Source: Mycolicibacterium tusciae
Lineage (GTDB): Bacteria > Actinomycetota > Actinomycetes > Mycobacteriales > Mycobacteriaceae
Assembly: GCF_002086795.1 (NCBI RefSeq)
Contig: NZ_MVIM01000012.1
Coordinates: forward strand, 62,001 to 126,000
Direction of reading: 5' to 3'
DNA: 64,000 nucleotides
Shown here: positions 58,755 to 64,000 of the stretch, piece by piece
How positions within the stretch are numbered: the stretch's first letter is position 1
How the letters are laid out: the number at the start of each line of letters is the position of its first letter
Notes under the pieces: model-generated
The model's input: the letters and a program-made list of their open reading frames with translations, nothing else
Databases searched by the model: none
What the model was told of the DNA's origin: nothing
Program-made: the position numbers and the translations under genes

Positions 58755-60035
58755 TTAGTTGTTGCTCTGTGGTTTGGGTTGGAAGGGTGTGTACCACCAC
58801 CATTGGGCGCGTTCGCCGGTGGGTCCGCGGTAGGGCGGGACGTCGGGTGGGGGTCGAGTGGGTGGTCGGGCCAGTGATCCTGGGCTCAGTGTGTGTCCGT
58901 GGCTGTCGGTGACGGTGAGGCTGTCGGCGGGTCCGGTGATGGTGATGATCCCGCGGTGGTGGGCGCGGTGGTGGTAGGGGCAGAGCAGCACGAGGTTGTC
59001 CAGGTCGGTGGGGCCGCCGTCTTCCCAGTGCTGGATGTGGTGGGCGTGCAGTCCGCGGGTGGCGCTGCAGCCGGGGACCGCACACGTGGGGTGGCGGTAT
59101 TCCAGGGCCCGGCGCAGGCGGCGGGTGATGGTGCGGGTGGCTCGCCCGGCGCCGATGATCTGCCCGTCGCGTTGGAACCACACCTCGCAGGTGGTGTCGC
59201 AGGTCAGGCATTGGCGGTCGGCGTCAGACAGCAGCGGGCCCAGATGCAGGTGGGCGATCTGCTCGGTGATGTCGAGGTGTACCACGACGGTGGTGTGCTG
59301 GCCGTGCGGTCGTTGGGCGGCGTCGGTGTCCCAACCGGATTCGATCAGGCGCATGAATGCCTCACCGGTGGTCGGGAACGGCGGCGCCACCGCGGCGTTG
59401 TCGGTGTCGTGGTCGCGTTTCCATTGGGCGATCGCGGCGTCGAGATGGGATTGCAAGGCTGCGTCGAAGGTGGCGGCGTCGAGGTGCGACAGGGTGATTT
59501 TCCAGGTGGTGGTCTGCTCGTCGCTGCGGGATGTGGTGATTGTGGGCCGCGGTGGCGGTTCGGGTTCACGGTCGGGTGGGGTGTCGCGCCAGGGGTCGGG
59601 TTCAGGTTCTAGGGGTGGTTCGAGTTTGAGGGCGGTGTTGAGTTGGTTGACGGTGGCGACTTCGGCCAGGCTCACGTAGTGCGCATCAGATCCTTGGCCG
59701 GCTTTCTCGGCGATGATGCCGACCTGGTCCAGCGATAGCCGGCCTTCGCGCAGGCCCGCCAGGCACAGCGGAAACTGTTCGGCCCGGTGCGCGATCGCGG
59801 CGATCTTCTCGGCATTTCTCGACGAGCTTCCGGTTTTCCACGCCACCAGCGCCGGGATCGAGCGACACCCGGTGATGCCCACCAGGTTGTCGTGGTCCAT
59901 CTCCGCGACGATGTCCACGATGCGCCCGTCGATGGCGTTGCGCTGACCCATCAGCTCACCCAACTCGCCGAACAACACCTCCAGCCGATCTTTCGGACGC
60001 AACACCCCCGCATCAGGTGTCGTGGTCGTGGACAT
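58755..60035 (-). CDS. DUF222/HNH endonuclease-domain protein (13E12 repeat family)
   Basis: A 426-residue protein with an N-terminal DUF222 helical region (LEVLFGELGELMGQRNAIDGR) and a Pro-rich linker (about residues 140-170). The C-terminal HNH nuclease motif is LHAHHIQHWEDGGPTDLDNL then CPYHHRAHH, with the Cys pairs CAVPGC and CPYH fitting a zinc site. This is the 13E12 family present in many copies in mycobacteria, some of which are phage integration sites. The frame is intact. Function unproven; the gene is a likely mobile or repeat-derived element. Confidence 0.85.
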   Translation of the reverse strand: MSTTTTPDAGVLRPKDRLEVLFGELGELMGQRNAIDGRIVDIVAEMDHDNLVGITGCRSIPALVAWKTGSSSRNAEKIAAIAHRAEQFPLCLAGLREGRLSLDQVGIIAEKAGQGSDAHYVSLAEVATVNQLNTALKLEPPLEPEPDPWRDTPPDREPEPPPRPTITTSRSDEQTTTWKITLSHLDAATFDAALQSHLDAAIAQWKRDHDTDNAAVAPPFPTTGEAFMRLIESGWDTDAAQRPHGQHTTVVVHLDITEQIAHLHLGPLLSDADRQCLTCDTTCEVWFQRDGQIIGAGRATRTITRRLRRALEYRHPTCAVPGCSATRGLHAHHIQHWEDGGPTDLDNLVLLCPYHHRAHHRGIITITGPADSLTVTDSHGHTLSPGSLARPPTRPPPDVPPYRGPTGERAQWWWYTPFQPKPQSNN

Positions 60036-60091
60036 GAACCCATCAAAACAGCAGGGTCCGACAAGTACAGCGCCCAGAGACGAGGAAAAGC

Positions 60092-61009
60092 TCAGTAGTG
60101 GTAGGTGTCCGACGGCGCGGGGATGTGCGCCGGGTCGTCGACGTCGTCGAACTCCGATTCGTGAATGCCGTAGGACCGAGCGAGGTCGAGGATCTTGTTG
60201 GCCCGCGCGATACGCGGCAGGTCGGAGCCGTTGCGGATCTCGCCGCCGTCACGTTCGAACTCGGTGAAAAACTCCTTGGCCCAACTGATTTCCTCTGCCG
60301 ACGGTGACAGTCCCTCGTTCACCGTCGGGCACTGATCGGGTGTCAGGCAGATCTTGCCCGTCATCCCGAACTCAGCGGACACCGCCGTCGCCTCACTGAG
60401 CTTGAGCGCACTCGAACCGACCGTCGGCCCGTCGATCGCGCTGGGGAGATGCGCCGCCTTGGCCGCGATCGTGAACCGCGACCGCGCATACGCCAGCGTC
60501 GTCGGGTTGTCCCCGAAGCCGGTATCCCGTCGAAAATCACCGATGCCGAACGCCAGCCGGAATGTGCCCTTGGTGGCGGCGATCTCGGTGATGCGCTCGA
60601 GACCGCGCGCCGTCTCCACCAGCGCCACGATCGGCACGTTCGGCAGTCGCTTGGCGGTTTCGGTCACGTGGTCGACGGACTCCACCATCGCGAGCATCAC
60701 CCCGCCCGGCGACAACTTGCCCAACGCGTCGAGATCGTCGGCCCACCACGGCGTGCCGAACCCGTTGACGCGGACCCAGTCACTGTTGCCCTCGCTGAGC
60801 CACCGGATGACATTCTCCCGGGCGCCCAGCTTGTCCTTCGGGGCGACCGCATCCTCGATGTCGAGGACGACGATGTCGGCGCGCGACGCCGCCGCGGGTG
60901 CGAAGCGGTCGTACTGCGCGCCGTTGACCAACAGCCAACTGCGGGCCAGTACCGGATCGATGCGCGTTCCGTCGCCGGAATCCGAGTGCTCTGCCGTCGC
61001 CTGGTCCAT
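60092..61009 (-). CDS. HpcH/HpaI aldolase family, CitE-like CoA-ester lyase
   Basis: A 305-residue TIM-barrel lyase. RSWLLVNGAQYDRF begins the barrel, VVLDIEDAVAPKDK carries the metal- and CoA-side acids, VALVETARGLERI has the catalytic Glu, and FGIGDFRRDTG is a family segment. Related enzymes split malyl-CoA, citramalyl-CoA or similar esters. ATG 61009 is preferred to an upstream in-frame opening at 61033. Substrate not determined. Confidence 0.85.
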   Translation of the reverse strand: MDQATAEHSDSGDGTRIDPVLARSWLLVNGAQYDRFAPAAASRADIVVLDIEDAVAPKDKLGARENVIRWLSEGNSDWVRVNGFGTPWWADDLDALGKLSPGGVMLAMVESVDHVTETAKRLPNVPIVALVETARGLERITEIAATKGTFRLAFGIGDFRRDTGFGDNPTTLAYARSRFTIAAKAAHLPSAIDGPTVGSSALKLSEATAVSAEFGMTGKICLTPDQCPTVNEGLSPSAEEISWAKEFFTEFERDGGEIRNGSDLPRIARANKILDLARSYGIHESEFDDVDDPAHIPAPSDTYHY

Positions 61010-61051
61010 GCGTTCATCGTGGCGCACCCGCACCCACCGGCGCTACGGGGG

Positions 61052-61798
61052 TCAGCCCAGGTGCGTGCCGAAGAACGACTCCATGGCGTCCCAGTGCCGT
61101 TTGGCCGCCGCCTTGTCATACGGCCCGTTGTCAGGTACGGCGAAGCCGTGCCCGGCCGCGTACCACTCGATCGTGTGCTCGACGTCGGCGGCGGTGAGCG
61201 CCTTGTCCAGGGTTTCAGCTGCTTCCGGGGTGAAGGACGCGTCGTTCTCGGCGCCGCCGACGTAGACGGCCGCTTTCATTTGATCGGCGAGCAGGTGCGG
61301 GCTGCCGGGGTCGTCGGCCGCCAGACCGCCGCCGTGGAATGACATCGCCGCGGCGACACGCTCCGGCACACGACCCGCGACCACGAGCGACGTCCGCCCG
61401 CCCATGCAGTATCCGGTGGTGCCATACGCCTCGCCGGTGACCTCCGGCCGTGCGGACAGGTAGTCGAAGAAGGCCTTCGCGTCGGCGGCCATGATGTCGG
61501 GCGTCACCTTCGAGATCATCGAGAACAGCCGCTTGCGCTCGTTCTCGTCGCTGAACACCGACGCCATCTCGAACGGGGCCCAGTCGCCGTCGCGGTAGTA
61601 CACATCGGGCACCAGGACGGCGAAGCCGTAGGCGGCCAGCTGGTCGCCCATCTCGCGGAAGGTTTGGCGCGCCCCGCCGGCGTCGGGGTACATGACGATT
61701 CCCGGCCACGGGCCAGCAAAATCCGAGCCCTCGGGAGTGTGCAACGTCACCGGGCAGGTCCCGTCGGCGGTCGTGATGGAGTCGGTGGTTGTCGGCAT
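61052..61798 (-). CDS. dienelactone hydrolase family protein (Rv2765 equivalent)
   Basis: A 248-residue alpha/beta hydrolase with the Cys nucleophile elbow GYCMGG near residue 131, the Asp region VGGAENDASF and the catalytic His in AAGHGFA, the Cys-His-Asp triad of dienelactone hydrolases. ATG 61798 is used; the frame continues to 62014 over thyA and is rejected. Divergent from thyA with a 42-base gap. Confidence 0.88.
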   Translation of the reverse strand: MPTTTDSITTADGTCPVTLHTPEGSDFAGPWPGIVMYPDAGGARQTFREMGDQLAAYGFAVLVPDVYYRDGDWAPFEMASVFSDENERKRLFSMISKVTPDIMAADAKAFFDYLSARPEVTGEAYGTTGYCMGGRTSLVVAGRVPERVAAAMSFHGGGLAADDPGSPHLLADQMKAAVYVGGAENDASFTPEAAETLDKALTAADVEHTIEWYAAGHGFAVPDNGPYDKAAAKRHWDAMESFFGTHLG

Positions 61799-61828
61799 GC
61801 CTTCGGTTCTACTCCTGCCCTCTGGACG

Positions 61829-61834
61829 TAAGCT
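61829..61834 (+). promoter_or_regulatory. -10 element for thyA-dfrA
   Basis: TAAGCT ends six bases before GTG 61841, as in leaderless promoters. This supports GTG 61841 over shorter starts. Confidence 0.55.
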
Positions 61835-61840
61835 GACCGA

Positions 61841-62653
61841 GTGCCGGTCACTGGGTCTATAAGCACGCCGTATGAGGACCTCCTTCGCCTGGTTTTCGAG
61901 CGTGGGACAGCGAAATCGGACCGCACCGGCACCGGCACCCGCAGCCTGTTCGGCCACCAGATGCGCTACGACCTGACGGCGGGCTTCCCGCTGCTCACCA
62001 CCAAGAAAGTGCACACAAAATCGATCATCTACGAGCTGTTGTGGTTCCTGCGCGGCGACTCGAACGTGCGCTGGCTACAGGAGCACGGCGTCACGATCTG
62101 GGACGAATGGGCTTCTCCGACAGGCGATCTGGGGCCGGTATACGGGGTGCAGTGGCGGTCGTGGCCCACCCCGTCTGGTGACCACATCGACCAGATCAGT
62201 GCGGCGCTCGAGCTGCTCAAGTCGGATCCGGATTCGCGCCGCAACATCGTGTCGGCCTGGAACGTCGGCGAGATCCCGCAGATGGCCCTGCCTCCATGTC
62301 ACGCGTTCTTTCAGTTCTACGTGGCCGACGGCCGGCTGAGCTGTCAGCTCTACCAGCGCAGCGCCGACCTGTTCCTCGGCGTTCCCTTCAACATCGCCAG
62401 CTACGCGCTGCTCACCCACATGATGGCCGCCCAGGCCGGGCTCGAGGTGGGGGAGTTCATCTGGACCGGCGGTGACTGCCACATCTACGACAATCACCTC
62501 GCGCAGGTCACCGAACAGCTGAGCCGCGAGGCGCGGCCCTATCCGGAACTTGTGCTCGCACCGCGTGATTCGATCTTCGACTACACCTACGACGACATCG
62601 TGATCAAGAATTACGACCCGCACCCGGCGATCAGGGCGCCCGTGGCTGTATGA
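61841..62653 (+). CDS. thyA: thymidylate synthase (ThyA)
   Basis: A 270-residue folate-dependent enzyme making dTMP from dUMP. KSDRTGTGTRSLFG binds phosphate, LPPCHAFFQFYV holds the catalytic Cys, and SCQLYQRSADLFLGVPFNIASYALL is the signature. About seven residues longer at the N-terminus than M. tuberculosis ThyA (MTPYED start). Its stop overlaps the dfrA ATG. Confidence 0.97.
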   Translation: MPVTGSISTPYEDLLRLVFERGTAKSDRTGTGTRSLFGHQMRYDLTAGFPLLTTKKVHTKSIIYELLWFLRGDSNVRWLQEHGVTIWDEWASPTGDLGPVYGVQWRSWPTPSGDHIDQISAALELLKSDPDSRRNIVSAWNVGEIPQMALPPCHAFFQFYVADGRLSCQLYQRSADLFLGVPFNIASYALLTHMMAAQAGLEVGEFIWTGGDCHIYDNHLAQVTEQLSREARPYPELVLAPRDSIFDYTYDDIVIKNYDPHPAIRAPVAV

Positions 62654-63135
62654 CGACGGTGGGGCTGATCTGGGCCCAGTCGACTTCCGGTGTCATCGGT
62701 CGCCGGGGAGGTATTCCGTGGCGGCTGCCCGAGGACCAGGCCCGCTTCAAAGAGCTCACGATGGGGCGCACCGTCGTGATGGGGAGACTGACCTGGGAGT
62801 CGCTGCCCGCGAAGGTGCGGCCGCTGCCGGGCCGCAGAAATGTCGTACTGACCCGGCAAGCTGACTACATGGCTGACGGTGCGCACGTGGTTCCCCTGCT
62901 TCAGGACGCTCTGACCGACGACATGACCTGGGTGATCGGCGGTGAACAGATTTACACGCTGGCGCTCCCGCTCGCGACGCGGTGCGAGGTCACCGAGGTG
63001 GAGATCGACCTGCCCCGCCACGACGGTGATGCGGTGGCGCCCACGCTGGACGAACAGTGGATAGGCACCGAAGGGGAGTGGCTCACCAGTTCCTCCGGTC
63101 TGCGCTATCGGTTCTTCAGCTACGTTCGCCCGTGA
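62650..63135 (+). CDS. dfrA: dihydrofolate reductase
   Basis: A 161-residue NADPH-dependent enzyme regenerating tetrahydrofolate, partner of ThyA and target of antifolates. IGRRGGIPWRLPEDQARFK contains the active-site loop and catalytic Asp, TVVMGRLTWESLP binds cofactor, and VIGGEQIYTLALP is the C-terminal signature. Coupled to thyA; the next gene overlaps its stop. Confidence 0.96.
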   Translation: MTTVGLIWAQSTSGVIGRRGGIPWRLPEDQARFKELTMGRTVVMGRLTWESLPAKVRPLPGRRNVVLTRQADYMADGAHVVPLLQDALTDDMTWVIGGEQIYTLALPLATRCEVTEVEIDLPRHDGDAVAPTLDEQWIGTEGEWLTSSSGLRYRFFSYVRP

Positions 63136-64000
63136 GCACGCTGACCTCGGCACAGGCGCGCAGGATCGCCGTCGCGGCCCAGGGCTTCGCCGAACCGCGA
63201 CCGAGCGGGGCGTTGACGCGCGCACACCTGCGTCGGCTGATCTCGCGGATCCAAGTGCTGCAACTGGATTCGGTGTCGGTGGCGGTGCGCGCCCACTACG
63301 CGCCGGTGTTCAGCAGGCTCGGCCCCTACGACCGCGACGTGCTGGATCGTGCGGCGTGGAGCCACAGCACCCGCTCGCCACGCCTGCTGGTCGAATATTG
63401 GGCGCACGAGGCCGCGCTGATGGCGGTGGACGACTGGCCGCTGATGCGGTGGCGCATGCGCGAGTACACGCATGGCCGCTGGGGCAAGGAGATCGTCAAG
63501 AGGAACGGACGGCTGGCCGACGACATCGTCGCCGCCATCGCCGAACTCGGACCGTCGACCGCCGGTCAGATCGAAGCGCACCTCGGCGCCGACCAGCGCG
63601 GCCGCAAGGGCCCGTGGTGGGACCGCAGCGACACGAAGTGGGTGACGGAGGCGTTGTGGTCGGCTGGCGTGCTGACCACGGCCACCCGCATCGGGTTCGC
63701 CCGCCACTACGACCTCACCGAGCGGGTGTTGCCGCCGGAGGTCGTGGCACGGGAGGTTGACGACGATGAGGCGCTGCGCGAGCTGATGCGGCGGGCCGCC
63801 GGCGCGCTCGGCATCGGCACGGAAGCCGACATCCGGGACTACTTCCGGCTGTCGCCGAAACTGTCCAAACCGGCGCTCGCCAAGCTCGTCGCCGACGGGG
63901 AACTGGAGCAGGTCGAGGTCGACGGTTGGGCGGCGCCGGCGTACCTGCGTGCGGGTCAGATCGTGCCCCGGCGCGACCGTGGCACGGCGCTGCTGTGCCC
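63132..64000 (+). CDS. YcaQ/AlkZ-like winged-helix DNA glycosylase, N-terminal part (runs off window)
   Basis: GTG 63132 overlaps the dfrA stop and the frame stays open for 289 codons to the window end, so the C-terminus is missing. The protein matches the HTH_42/DUF1006 family: ALTRAHLRRLISRIQVLQLDSVSV, YAPVFSRLGPYDRDVLD, SPRLLVEYWAHEAALM. Gln44-Leu-Asp46 fits the catalytic QxD of YcaQ (AlkX) rather than the QxQ of AlkZ. Such enzymes unhook DNA crosslinks and remove bulky alkylated bases. It appears to be co-transcribed with thyA-dfrA. Confidence 0.85.
   Translation, partial: MSTLTSAQARRIAVAAQGFAEPRPSGALTRAHLRRLISRIQVLQLDSVSVAVRAHYAPVFSRLGPYDRDVLDRAAWSHSTRSPRLLVEYWAHEAALMAVDDWPLMRWRMREYTHGRWGKEIVKRNGRLADDIVAAIAELGPSTAGQIEAHLGADQRGRKGPWWDRSDTKWVTEALWSAGVLTTATRIGFARHYDLTERVLPPEVVAREVDDDEALRELMRRAAGALGIGTEADIRDYFRLSPKLSKPALAKLVADGELEQVEVDGWAAPAYLRAGQIVPRRDRGTALLC

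Overview
The window is a high-GC actinobacterial chromosome segment whose gene order follows the Mycobacterium tuberculosis Rv2855 to Rv2763c region (mtr, cobO-cobB-cysG, efpA, proS, rimP-nusA-ylxR-infB-rbfA-nrnA-dinF, pptH-pptT-truB, sirR, ribF, rpsO, lppU, pnp, pepR, ald/aldR, dapB, thyA, dfrA). A class A beta-lactamase lies between pepR and ald, a tandem second efpA is present, and PE_PGRS48, mqo, ugpABCE and hsd are absent. This points to a rapidly growing Mycolicibacterium. Family names and M. tuberculosis equivalents come from recognising the proteins; no database was searched.

Layout. 1-7837 is an accessory catabolic block: the end of an SDR gene, a GntR regulator, then a same-strand run of ArsR regulator, choline-kinase-like phosphotransferase, dimethylglycine/sarcosine-dehydrogenase-like flavoenzyme and a very large BTAD/NB-ARC/TPR regulator. 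7959-9157 holds a small secreted protein and a methyltransferase. 9168-11785 is a cobalt ECF importer (cbiMNQO) behind a long inverted repeat that contains an ArsR/SmtB-type operator. 15092-11822 on the minus strand is a hydrolase, mycothione reductase and siderophore-interacting reductase operon. 15273-20781 is a GNAT gene followed by the ChlI-ChlD-like chelatase and cobO, cobB and cysG. Cobalt import and corrinoid synthesis therefore lie within 12 kb of each other.

20814-34649 carries two efpA-type exporters, proS, a secreted lipoprotein/ferritin-like pair and the translation/RNA operon from rimP to the MATE gene. 34660-37704 is a set of small genes of mostly unknown function around echA16, with a very compact bidirectional promoter at 36451-36460. 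37831-42377 is a divergent locus: TetR and a CocE-type hydrolase on one side, a sulfotransferase and a carotenoid-hydratase/AttH-like protein on the other, separated by one near-perfect palindrome covering both promoters. It is the best candidate here for an undescribed regulated system.

42367-53165 contains a DUF3558 protein with a KstR-like box upstream, the opposing CoA-metabolism pair pptH/pptT, truB, the divergent sirR and ribF, rpsO, lppU, pnp with a long leader, pepR and the beta-lactamase. 53357-64000 contains ychJ, ald/aldR, dapB and its two followers, an SDR, a membrane protein, a 13E12-type HNH protein, a CitE-like lyase, a dienelactone hydrolase, thyA-dfrA and a truncated YcaQ-like DNA glycosylase gene.

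Many transcription units show a TANNNT -10 element ending 5-8 bases before an ATG or GTG, the arrangement expected of leaderless mRNAs. No tRNA, rRNA, insertion sequence, CRISPR array or cobalamin riboswitch was seen.
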